Program-made: the position numbers and the translations under genes
Shown: piece by piece, positions 26,201 to 39,500 of the stretch
How the letters are laid out: each line of letters opens with the position of its first letter
Numbering within the stretch: position 1 is the first letter of the stretch
Source of the DNA: Microvelia longipes
Lineage: Eukaryota; Arthropoda; Insecta; Hemiptera; Veliidae
Length of the DNA stretch: 64,000 nucleotides
Assembly: GCA_018340805.1 (NCBI GenBank)
Contig: JACMZG010001911.1
Coordinates: 54,017,571 to 54,081,570, forward strand
Direction of reading: 5' to 3'
Notes under the pieces: generated by a model
Databases searched by the model: none
What the model was told of the DNA's origin: nothing
The model's input: the letters and a program-made list of their open reading frames with translations, nothing else

Positions 26201-29200
26201 ACGAAACTAACATTTTCTTGTCCAAAATAATAAATCCCAGGATCATCTTTCTTTATTAATATATTCTTTGACTAAAACAAAGTAATGGAGCGGCTTACTT
26301 TAAGGAGTTGTGGTGATGCAAAATAAACCATCCTCAAAAGGGCTTTTAAACATTTACATCTAACTGCAGGACCTGCAGAACTGGAGTACACCTCGTACAG
26401 CACGCTGAATAATGATCTTATAAATGAACTCGCTACCTCTCTCAGACTGGCATCCATCTCACTAGACAACAGTAAAATTCAAAATACAGAATGTACCAAA
26501 AAGTGAAATGAGCAATTGAAATGATACACTTTTGATACAAGCATTTATGTTGACTTAAAAATTATTAAAACACGCTGATGCCGAGGACCACAAGCCAGGC
26601 TAATTCCCTTTAAAATACATGCTTTCTTCCTAAACAATCCAGTAACTTTTGCCACACAAATTTGTATTTGAAAATTTTGAATTTCATTTCGAGTTTGGAA
26701 CCAAAATTATAGTTACTTTTATTCTAATATATTATTGTTATGGGTTTATTTTTTTATAGTTTCATTGAGAATAATATGTTTTTTACACTTGTAAAAAACA
26801 AATGACTTCAGTATAATGATTTTACAAGAAAATTAAGCATACAATTATGGTTTGATTGATATATTTGATTTTGCACGAGCAACAGAGTGTAAGTGAAACA
26901 TTACTCTAAAAATGAATGACTTACTCACTCTGCATATCAATAAAAAAATCACTATATACACTCTACAATCCAATTCACAATGAATATCCAATGCCATTCC
27001 ATGCCGGCAAATCGATTTTATCCTATCTGACAACAAATCCAAAATAAATTTATCAATACTGTTAAAATAATTAGTTATAAAGAGAAATATTACTTTTCAT
27101 TAGAGTTGTTGTTAGTTTGATGGTTCTGTAGTTGCTGGGGCCTGAGTATCCTCCTCTCCACAGGTCTAGATGTCCCCGTATCCTCATTGATTTGTTCCAT
27201 AGAGTTAAAATCCACAGTATACATACGCCCCAGTGTTGACAGTGATACCTCTACCTCACCTGTTTGATGTGCAGCCTACAAAACAGACAACATTAATGTT
27301 CTTACGTTATTCCATTTTGACCCTTAAGAATAAATATTTAATTTAAGGATCTAATTCAGAATTAGCAACTCAAGTGAGTATGCTCAAAGTAATTCTGAGT
27401 TTTCCAATTCGGTAAACACCGCTTAACAAATAAATAACTATGCAGAAGAGTTAAAGCTGGGTAAAAATATGCTCAAAGAATATATTTGATGATATCTTCT
27501 GATTTTGAAATATTATAGTAAGGAATAAATAAAAAAAAAAACATATAAATTATTTTTTAATAAAAAAATCTTTATTTAAAGTATGCTGACCTTTTTTATA
27601 TTCTATTAATTGTAAAAAAAAAATAAAGCACTTGGAATGGAGTTTACAAAAAAATACTTTCCTTGAAAAAATAAGCAAATAGTTCAATAGGATTAAAAGA
27701 TGTATTTAATATTTTTCATTTGGGCTTAAGGTAATTTTAAATTTAAAGGAATTTTAAAAATAAACTCTATGTCAAAAGTAATAGCTTAATGTTAATGTCA
27801 CATTTTAATAGTTTAAAAAACATGAATAATGTTAAAATACCTCAATCATTGTAGAGTCAATAGGGGGGTATGGTCTCCAATGTCCATTATCATCCCTCCA
27901 CTGCCAGGATACAGTAGGTGAATCAACAGTAGAAGAATGCACAAAGTGTGGTCTCTCCAGTAAGGAATCCACCGAGAACAAGGCTTGGGAGCGAGGTAAG
28001 CGAGGCATCAATTCACATATCAAACAAGTCATCTCATAAACTTCCTGTGGAGCCCTGCCTACTAATTCAACCTATAATGAAAACAAAATCACGATTAAAT
28101 TTTATGAAACATTTATCAACAACAAACTACTACTACTCGATAGTAACAGGATTTAAATAAAAAAAAAAGTAGTTTATATTACACTTAGACACAGTGTCTA
28201 GAAAATTTCCGAGCAGGATATTAGGAGACATGAAAGCTACTTGTCCAATCAATCAACTCTCTTTGCCCGTCAGAAACAACACTGACAGTCAGCTAAAGCA
28301 ACTTGTTGCCGAAAGCTACTTGTACAATCAATCAAACCTATGCCAGTCAGAACAACACTGACAGTCAGCTAAAGCAACTTGTTGCCGAAAGCTACTTGTA
28401 CAATCAATCAAACTCTCTATGCCAGTCAGAAACAACACTGACAGTCAGCTAAAGCAACTTGTTAGCCGAAAGCTACTTGTACAATCAATCAAACTCTCTA
28501 TGCCAGTCAGAAACAACACTGACAGGTTAGCCAAAGCAACTTGTTAGCCAAAAGCTATTTGTCCAATCAATCAACTCTCTATGCCAGTCAGCTAAAGTAA
28601 CTTGTTAGCCGAAAGCTACTTGTACAATCAATCAAACTCTCTATGCCAGTCAGAAACAACCTGACAGTCAGCTAAAGCAACTTGTAGCCGAAAGCTACTT
28701 GTACAATCAATCAAACTCTCTATGCCAGTCAGAAAACAACACTGACAGTTAGCCAAAGCAACTTGTTAGCCAAAAGCTATTTGTCCAATCAATCAACTCT
28801 CTATGCCAGTCAGCTAAAGCTTGTTAGCCGACTTACTGTACAATCAATCAAACTCTCTATGCCAGTCAGAAACAACACTGAGTTAGCTAAAGTAACTTGT
28901 TAGCCGAAAGCTACTTGTACAATCAATCAAACTCTCTATGCCAGTCAGAAACAACACTGACAGTTAGCTAAAGTAACTTGTTAGCCGAAAGCTACTTGTC
29001 CAATCAATCAACTCCCAATGCCACTGAGACACACCACTGACATCTAGATGAAGCTATAGACCAGAAAACCATAAGATATACTGCCTATTCATTCTATTTC
29101 ATTAAGTTTATAGCCAATAATTTTACAACAAATTATTTAACAATCTATTTACCTCTCCATTAGAAACATCAGCTCTTCCAGTCAACAGGTAATAGAGAGT

Positions 29201-32200
29201 TTCTGCTATGTTGTTTTTGAGCAGAGTAAGAGCAAGTTCAGGACTACTTGAGCACATTACGGTCAGCATACGGATCACTGTTATAAACGTGCTTGAGTTT
29301 ATTATTGGAGGCGAAACTACCAACTGTAACAAACAGAGCAAATATGTTAATTTAAATCTTTAAAAGAAATATTTTAAACACTAAATAACTTAAAATACAT
29401 TTTCTAGTAACAAGAAAACAAAGCTCAGGGGTTCCTAACCTAACACATCATACATTTAAAAGTAAAATATTAATATTTGAAAAAATGTATGGCATATTTT
29501 ACGACAGGTATTAAACTTGTTATGAATTTCATTACAAACTTAAATTTACGATAAGATTTCATAAATTTAAATTATTGTAACCAATAAAAGTTAATGTAAA
29601 CAAGTCAAATATAAAAAAAAATAAAAATTGTTTAAATAATTATCTGTTTCATTTTAAAAAAATCACTATAATTAAATAACTTTGTATCCATTAACAACGT
29701 ATCCTCAAGCATACTAATATTATTTTAACAAATATTTAAGTAAACAAATAAAAAATGTAAACAATAACAATGAATAAAAAATGTTTCCATTAATTACATT
29801 ATAATTAGTTTAAATGTACAAGAGATGCATTAGCAGATCCTCCCACTAATTGCCTAGGTGCCCTAGGGGTCTCCTTTCACCCAAACAAGGAAATACACAA
29901 AACTACACAACATGGTATATAAAGACTGTTTGTTTTAAAACATACTTCAGAAACTAATAGTGAGTTAAGTTTTCAACAATAGGTCACCTAATATAAATAC
30001 ATATAATCATGTATAAAGTAAGTATAAATTTCATAATGTTAAAAATGTTACACAAATATAATGAGCTATTATTATTATGTTCACCACAAACACATATTTT
30101 TAATCATTAAATATAATTAATTTGAAATAATTTTTAAACCATCTGTTGAAGTTTTTTTTAACTATTTTATATATTTAATGATTACAGTAATACTACATAC
30201 ATGTAATAATAATTACAATTAATTGTTAGAAATGTAATAATAATAAATAATATTTATTGTTACATTTAATAATAATTACAACTAATTACTATGCATGTAA
30301 TAATAATGTATTGCACATATTGTTACACATAATAATAATTACAATTAATTGCTATAAATATAATAATAATGAATTGTAATTACTGTCACATGTGATAATA
30401 ATTACAATTAATTATTATTCATGTAACAATAATGTATTGCAATTATTACTACATTTAATAATAATAATTAATTACTGTAAATGTATAAATAATGAATTGT
30501 AATTATTGTTACATGTAATAATAACACAACTATTTAATTTATATTTTAAAAGAAGAATAGGAAAATTTAAATGTTTTTAAACTTTGTTAAAAGTTTCACA
30601 CAATAATTATTCGTTATTAATTTTTACATTTCCTCATTTACACCATAGGTATATAAGAAAATTATTTAAAAATAATTCAAAACCAGGATTTCACCTAAAA
30701 TATCAGTTTGAGATATTTTTAAGACCTTTTAAGTGGTTTTCACAAAGCTGTCGGTCTGTATGTGAGTGTATCTGTTATCAATGTGTGTAACAGGCATGTA
30801 ATAATGTCTGTATATAATCATAGCTCTCAGTAAAAGAGAAAGAAGTCTCTCCACAAAAATATATTCTTAATAGCAAAGCGCTTTCAACCTAACAAGAGGT
30901 CATCATCAGTGCTAGCCGTTGAAGAAAGAAGAGGGTGATAGATGAGTCTTATAGATCAGATATCAAAGATAGACCCTATCTTGATACCTGATCTATAAGA
31001 CTCATCTATCACCCTCTTCTTTATTCAACGGCTAGCACTGATGATGACCTCTTGTTAGGTTGAAAGCGCTTTGCTATTAAGAATATATTTTTGTGGAGAG
31101 ACTTCTTTCTCTTTTATTAAGATGAACTCCATTAACGCTCACCTTAGTTCTTCATAGCTCTCAGCGTATTTATACTAGAAAATTAAAACTTCAAAATTCA
31201 AGATTAAAAAAGTTGAAATTTCAACTTTCAGTAAAAAAAAATGTTTTGATTGATTTTTTTGAGATTTGGCACACATGAAGACACATATAAGATTAACATA
31301 TGAGCCAAGTTTCATCTCATTATCAGCATTATTTTAATTTCTATCAAATAATTTGTGTTTTAAAAATAACTAGTGAACGATATTTTAAAAAATAAAGCTC
31401 TCATTCAAAGCTTATTCTAAATCCCTATAAAACTATAATAAATCTTACGGATTCGAGAACATGAAATTTTTTTCATATTCATATTAAGTGGTTTTTTATT
31501 ATTATTTATTAATGTTGCAGACTATTAAAACCTAAAGTTCACAACATTGAGTACACATTAATAACATTATTATTTTTTTTTGTTTTATTGCCCGGATTAC
31601 CCGCTTCGACATCTAGGTCCTTAGCGGTAACCACTCCATCCACCCGCGGTCTCTTACATCGGGTATTCCCCCCAACTAACCCTGTTGGAGGTATCTCCTG
31701 TGTTATCAAACTTTAAAATAACTACGTGTAGGTGTACTTTTTATTATAGTTTTCGGAAAATCTCAATTTAAACCTACAAGTTACCCGTAGTATTACCTAG
31801 TGAATTATAAGACCGCGCCGCAAAGCTGTATTATCTCAATTTTTCTATTTTAATCAATATATACTTGATTTAATTTATATATGTTTTGAAATGTTTATTA
31901 TTACTTATGTTATTAATTATGTTTATTATTATCTAATGATAATATAATCAAATTAATAACTTTTATGCAAACTTTTAAATTATTTTAAATAATTTAGTTC
32001 TTTGATTTTCAGATTAAATTGTTTTTAATAGCTGCAGTAGTAGTTTTATACGTTCAAGAAACTCAATCAATTGAAGTAATAGACAAATTAATACTTTCCA
32101 AATTAGCAGCTAAAAAGAATTTCATCAATCAAATCGTCGGAGCCAAACAACAACTAATCCAAAGTAAAATCAGTTTGAAACAAAAACTATTGCAAGAAGC

Positions 32201-35200
32201 CATCAAACAAAAGCAGAAATATGTAGCAACTTTCTTAAAATCAGCACAAGGAATTGCCAAACCATCACCAACTTACACACAGAAATTTAGCAAACAATCA
32301 CTTATTAGTGCAAAGATCAGCAAAATTAGCAAGTTCCTTGGAGCCGGCACCAGTGATGCAGTGCCACTTCCTCATCCTACCACCCATTACCCCAAGTTCA
32401 CTAAAACTGTATCTGTCGGTATTAGCTATAAGTAGATTTATTTTAATTTATGTTGTTTTTTTTTCGTTTTTTTTTTTCTTTTATTTCCTCATAAATCCTT
32501 TAAATAAGGTAATGTATTTCGAACGACTATAAAAATTACTTTAGGTGCATCTACCAGACCCAACTATTCAGATCGTTGTGAATAAAAGGTGTTTCCTGCA
32601 GAAAAGATCAGGATTAGAGGGCACACACAAGGGCAGGGCCTTAAAAGCTCACCAAGTCAAAAGCTAGTGGCTGGGCTGAATGAAAATAAATTGCCCGGAG
32701 CTCAAATTTGTTTGTTAACTTTTCCCCCACAAGTTGATAATGAAAGGTGTCAATCTTAAGTAAAATCAGGACAGGGGTGTCACGTGACCCATTTTCGTCC
32801 AGTACAAACTCTACGTAACATCAAAACAATGGTTTAACAATGACAACACATTTATGTATAATCTTTAGTAACATAATGTGTGTCTAATCTAACATACAGA
32901 GTTATCAAGATGATTTGACAATAAGTATACAAACTAAGAAATAAAGCATACAAATAAAGAAAGGAGGACATCCTATTTTGGAGTTGATACTATTTTATGC
33001 TAATCCTTATTACAAGTCTATCGACTACTTTAAAAATGACAGGTCAGTTTTGGCACCGCCGATTCTTAAGAAAAATAATCCCAGTAAGAAGGGAGCGGGA
33101 AAAAACAATGTAAACAAATCAGGTTATTTTACCCGTATTTTCTTAGTATTGTTTTTTTACATTTCCTTTTTGTGCTTTTATTTTATATTTATAATATCTT
33201 TATGATTAATTTAAAAGTAGACACAATATAATTGTGCGAGAGACACCAAGAAAATTTAACAAGCAAATTCAATGCTACATCTGGGAACTGTTCCATCATT
33301 CGACATTTGTCATCATTGATGACATTCTGTTGAGCCCTCAATGACGACGAATGTCGAATGATGGAACAGTTCCCAGATGTAGCATTGCATTTTGCTTGTT
33401 AATTCCTAGGTGTCTCTCGCACAATTATATTGTGTCAACTATTCATGTTTCGCAAAACTCTGTAGTATCAAATGATAATTTGAAAGTAGTTTTCAAAACA
33501 ATGTAAACACAAGAAGAACAACAAACAAAATGAACGATCACCCGGAAGGAGGTTATTTCCCTACAGCGGTTATGGTGGTAGGGATTTTTTTCTCTTTTCA
33601 AGTGAGGGGTTGGCAGGGGCTTCTCTTATTGGTCAATCCCCAAAATACTTATAACCTTGGGGATTTTTGAACTAAACGATAGACTGTAATACTTATCATC
33701 ATTATACATAGTACTATTTTATAATTTAAATAATGCTAAGTTATACATTTTTTATTAAGTAATAAAAAATGTAGAAGACCATGACAACAAAAAAAAATGC
33801 GGGTCCATATTCCAGGTGGAATTAGGTTGATTCATGACATCATTTTGGATATTTATTTTTATTATTTGTGTAAAACCTTTTAGAGGGTGCTGACGCTTTG
33901 ATTTTCATATTCCCATTTCATATCCCAATTTGACTTAAAAACTTCAAATTTTCTACAAGTGCTAACAAAATTATTTAGATGAACTGCTTGTTTTCAAATT
34001 TTTGATATCATGCTTAAAACCAGTTTTTGTTCTTCTTCAAAAAAAATGTTTAAGGGATTCATTCTATGGGTTTAAATATTACGTGTGCCAAATTTGGGTT
34101 GATTCAGATCAAAATTGTGGCTGAAGTTTTAGAAATAAAATTGAATTTTTGAGTGATAAAAATAATGCTGAGTACCATCACAAGGTCAATGTGTAAACAA
34201 TATGAAGTAAAAACATGAGCAGATAATGAGCTTGATGATCCAAGATGAATTTAAAAAATAAACAATTACAATCAAAAATAAATTATTTTTTGAGGTGTTA
34301 TTCTTTCTCTTAGTGGTACTTCCTCTTTTTTTTTTTAACTCTAATAAATTGTATTTGCTTATTAAAATTTTATATTTCTTATGCAACATGATATGCCGTT
34401 TTGTTACAGTAAGTGTTAAAAGTATATAAAATAAACTGATATTACAAAATCTAAGTCATGTTTTCATTTAAAAGGGTTCATTTAAAAATGCATGAAAACA
34501 GACTCAGAAAGCACAAATATTGGGCCGTAACATCAGTATGGTCGGTCATTCAAGAACTCCTCAAAAATTATTCACTTTAAATATTAATTCATAATTAACA
34601 AACTAAATCTATAATTAAGTATTATCAATTAGTAGGATCAGAATTAAATTTACTTTCATTTAAAAAGGTTAAATCAATAATCTGAAAGACATAGTTAAAT
34701 TAATTCACAACAGCTCAAATAAAAACAGTAGGTAGTAACATAATAGATACTAAGCAGAACCAATCATTGTTTCCCTAAAACACTGTCACGCCTGATTATA
34801 TTATGACACACAGCTAAAATCAGTTGAGAGCGTGGTAAAATAGTGTTGAGGAACCAATATGGTTGGCCTGATTTGAAATAGAGGGCAAGGTTTAACATCC
34901 AGGACTAACCCCATTGGCTCCCTCGCATTATTTTCCCATGCTGTCAACTGATTTTAGCTGTGTGTCGTATTATTAAAGAAACTTCAGGAAATGGGTGATA
35001 AGTGATCCAATCCAAGACTGACTAGTTTACAGTGGAAATATCTAAAAAAAATGACTCAAGCTATTGCGTGATCTGCTAATGACTTCAACCCCTAATTAAA
35101 GGAATATTATATTTTTTTAATTACACCACACTTCAAAACAAATTTTTCTGTTTTTACAAATAAAAATATTAGATTAAACATTAGATATAATTCTTAAAAC

Positions 35201-36474
35201 AATCTTTCATATGTCTAGTTAAACACAATAACAGATAATTTAAGGTTAATTGATATTATACTTATAAATAACATATAAGTAGACAATATATCTGGATAGA
35301 TAGACAATATATTTAGAAAAAATAAATTCATTGAGTTGCTTAAAATACCTATTAAATATAAACAAAGCCATAAACCTATGCAATCAACAAGTTAAATAAA
35401 CTAGTAGTCTATATCAGATATTAGCCAATCTTTAGAAATAATAAAAGTGACACAGTAAATATTTCATACAATCCTCTAATGTGGAAAAATATTACTTATA
35501 ATTTAATTAAGAGATGGAAATGGTCTAATTAGGTTTTAATGGGACGGAAAGTCCACTCTTTCACAGCATTTAAATATCATAGTTTGAAAAAACATATAAA
35601 TAAAACAAAATTAAGAGAATCTTCAGTATCACTAGTCTTTTGCAAACCATTTCTACTCTTTAGCAACATCACAATGTATGGGGTAAGTTTTAATAACCAT
35701 GTTTTAATTTTAGACAGCATTCTTCCTTAAATAGTGATCTAAAAATAATATTTTATTTATTTTTAAATAACTGGTAGAATACATAAGATAAAGTAAATAA
35801 ATTAGAACATTTCATGAGACAATAAATATGATATTGACAAATATTATGACACTCAATTGTTTTTTTTATTTTCTAGACGCTTAATTGAATTTATATTACT
35901 AAGCTTTAAAGTCTACATCTCAAAGGTTTTGTTAATGCAAATTATCTGTTTAAAAATAATTACTGAGTCCTCACTACTTGTTTATTCAAAGTAAGAATGA
36001 TTATAAAATGTAATTGTTTTAATAAAAAGTGATATGGAATAGAAGTGTGAATTTTCATATAAATTATTGCAGCCAAAATACAATTATAGAACACTTCTTT
36101 CTGCTGTTTTCTTTCCACACACAATATATGTTTCTTATAATAAGAAACATTATTTGAGAAAGCATTTGAAAGTCATCGTGTTCCATAGATACGCCAAGGA
36201 ACCAAAATCTCGTACATACATACATACACACACATATTCATACATACATACATACGTTTATGTTTATATATTTATATATATATATATTATATATATTACT
36301 TAATTATAAAGAAATATAGAAACATTAAGAAAACTTACAATAAAAACGTAACGTTTCGAACTGTTAAAGTTCTTCCACAGACGAAGAGAGACTCAATATA
36401 TATATATTATATATATATATATAATATAATAATATAATATAATAATAATATAATATATAATAATATAATATAAT

Positions 36475-36518
<44 letters not shown>

Positions 36519-36528
36519 ATATAATATA

Positions 36529-36559
<31 letters not shown>

Positions 36560-39500
36560 ATATATATAAATATATATATATATACCTCCCCTCCATAACC
36601 CCAATCCATAAGCTCATTTCTTCTTTGGAATTTTGCTAAAAATATATCATAATATTTTTAAAAGGCCAATTATCTTTAAACTTAATCCAATTTAATCTAA
36701 ATTAATTATCCAAGAGCAAACCCTTAAAAAATGCTAGTCATTTTGAGGTGGTTATCAACCAAATTATGCTGAAAATATACCTCAGACAATGAAGAAAAAA
36801 ACCCAGTCTATCTATAGAAGAGCACTTAATATTATTTTGCATGGAAAATACTAAAAAGACGAGTTTTTAATTTTAAAAATCAGGCAACTGCAAAGCTTTG
36901 AAATTTGAAAAAATACAAAAATGAATCATAAAAAGACATTTTCTGAACTTGCAAAAATTAACTATTTTATAGATTTTTCAACATCATAGCTAAGGCTGTA
37001 GTTAGCTCAGTGAGTGTTTTAATTTGCATTCCTGTTTCAGATAAAATTACTATTAATAGCAACACTTAGCATAATTTCATGCCAAGGTCACCACTGGCTG
37101 CACCACTTACTTGATCATCACTCACCAGGCTATGTTCACGTTTCAGCACCCTATGTTAATGTTGATGTTGCTAAATACAGATATGGTCGTGCTTACGACT
37201 ACGGACATCATTCTTATGACTACGGACACCCATCACAAACATATGTAAATGTTGATGCCAAATCATATGGACAGAGCAGTGGTTGGGGACATAGCACAGC
37301 GGAATCATCAGTAAATGTGGATGCAAAATCATACGGACAGAGCAGTGGTTGGGGACATTACAGCGCACCCGAATCATCATACTCCAATGTAGATGTCAAT
37401 GTTAATGTACAAAAATATAAAAAATAAATATTTAATTTTAAACTATTAATTAACCTAGTAAAAATAACTTAAACTTAAATATTAAGAAATGTGCAGTCAT
37501 TATTTTCTCAAAGAAATCAATCCCTATCTTATACCACTATTCAATCAATGGAACGCTAATTGATAGAGTCGACCACATCAGAGATCTCGGAGTTATATCT
37601 GACAGTAAATCAACCTTTATACTTCATATTAACTATAATACTTAAGTCCATGAAATCTTTGGGTTTTACAAAGCACAATACTTAAATGTTTAGACATATT
37701 AATTCCATTAAAACATTGTATACTTCTCTAATCAGACCTAACTTAGAGTATTGTTTGCCTGTGTGGTCACCCTACTAAGCAACTCATTCTCATCATATAG
37801 AGACAAGTCCAGCATAAATTACTACAAATTGGGTATTTCTAAACTAGAAATTGATTATGATTATAAACACTTGATTATTAAGTGTTTTTCACCTGGGGTC
37901 ACAAAAGTTAAATCCTATACTGGTAACATGGAGTAAAATTGACAACAAAAACAGGCTGGAAATATAGCACACTAGCACCAATATTACCTACAGCTACAGA
38001 GAAGATATACTTCAACACCCAAGTGTAATAATAAACAATGGAAAAAATAAAGATATTAACATAGATATATTCAGTGTCCCACACAAGCCTTGAGCTTATG
38101 CAACAAAAATGGTCAATATATATAATTTTTTTACTTATGTATAATTTGTAATTCAATCATTGTAAACAGGTATTTAGATACAAATAAACTATTTATTTGT
38201 TTATAGCTCTATGGTCCTTACTTGACCAATGCAAACCTTTCGTTTTAAGTAGAGGCAACTTTATGAGTTAAAGCAATTGTAAAAACACCTTGTTTGTCAG
38301 TCAAGAGACAAAGGAAAAAGAGCAGCACAAATAAGATCTAGTTAACTAAAAGTAATTGCTAGTTTTTTTTACACTGCCTTTAATTATTTTACTTACAATT
38401 ATTTTTTTAGTGTGTCCTTTGAATCTCCAAATAAGGTAAGTTGGAAATTAGTCAAATAGAATTTTTCATACAAATTTCTTCAGATAGACCGTCAGATGCA
38501 AATATTTTCACGACATCATATTTTTCTGTCAATGATATGCAACATCAACTGCATACTTTATAAAAACAAATGTCAAAATATAAACATACCAGTTGTTGTA
38601 AATTAGTGAGAATTTCTGTAGTTGCAACTTCCATTAATTTAGATGTATCCGTCTGAAGACCATCAACCAGGCGACTCAAGGCTAAGCAGACACTCTCCAC
38701 ACTCTTCTGATCCTGAACATGGACATAATATTATTAGAAACATGAGCACAAACCATTTTATTAGATAATGATAATATCATAAATGCCTAAAGCTGTTCTG
38801 CCAAGACCTTCTTTACTTTTCCTCATATATAGGTATACAGGAAAAGTATAATGTTTTCACTTAAAATCTGAAACCAACATTTGACCTAAATTATCTGTTT
38901 CAGAAAGGATTAAGGTGTATGTGAGAGTGTGTTAATCTATTATAATCATAGCACCCTGCGTGATTATAACATAAACACACAAGAACATAACCCAGCGTAA
39001 AAGGTCCAGTGGTGCTTTCCAGAAAATATTTTTCAAAACCATCAAAATCAGCAACAAATCTAAAAACAGAAAAAATAATGCATTTACTATGTAAGAGCTA
39101 CTAATGTACCATTTATTTGTAAATCATACCTGCTGAGTTAATCTTGTGGCTAAGACAGGCAACGACTGAGACACAAGATGCAGTTCATCAGGTTGAATGT
39201 TGATGCAACAGTTAGCTGTTACGGCCAAGGCTGAACGCTGAGCATTAATACCAAAGAAATCCAGATATGTTAAACAAGCAACAACACCTCTCTGCAACAA
39301 ATCAAATTTATTAATTTAATATAACATTAATTAAAATTGATTTCAATTTTATTGGCATCACTTGTAATATGAAGTGAGTTTTTAAACTCTAATATTTCTG
39401 CTGCTTTAAAGCATTTTTATCAAATTCTGTGAAAATATATTTTTTTAAATAATTTAGTTAAACAAAAGGATGAACTATTCTAATTATAACTAATACCAGG

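Noticed and set aside
26845..27042. Minus-strand 65-residue ORF as an extra TRIP12 exon
   Set aside because: Exons 15 and 16 join in frame without it and it has no TRIP12 similarity.
28231..29035. CRISPR-like array
   Set aside because: Head-to-tail 81-bp units without unique spacers in a eukaryotic intron: a minisatellite.
32254..32532. Plus-strand 92-residue ORF overlapping the first nested gene
   Set aside because: Different frame from the signal-peptide-bearing ORF, no splice support, ends in low-complexity Phe.
32978..33205. Plus-strand 75-residue ORF with hydrophobic tail
   Set aside because: Lies within the Tc1/pogo-like MITE; the tail is T-rich low complexity.
37171..37380. Minus-strand 69-residue ORF
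   Set aside because: Antisense of the repeat region of the Gly/His/Tyr-rich nested protein; its own repeats mirror the duplicated units.
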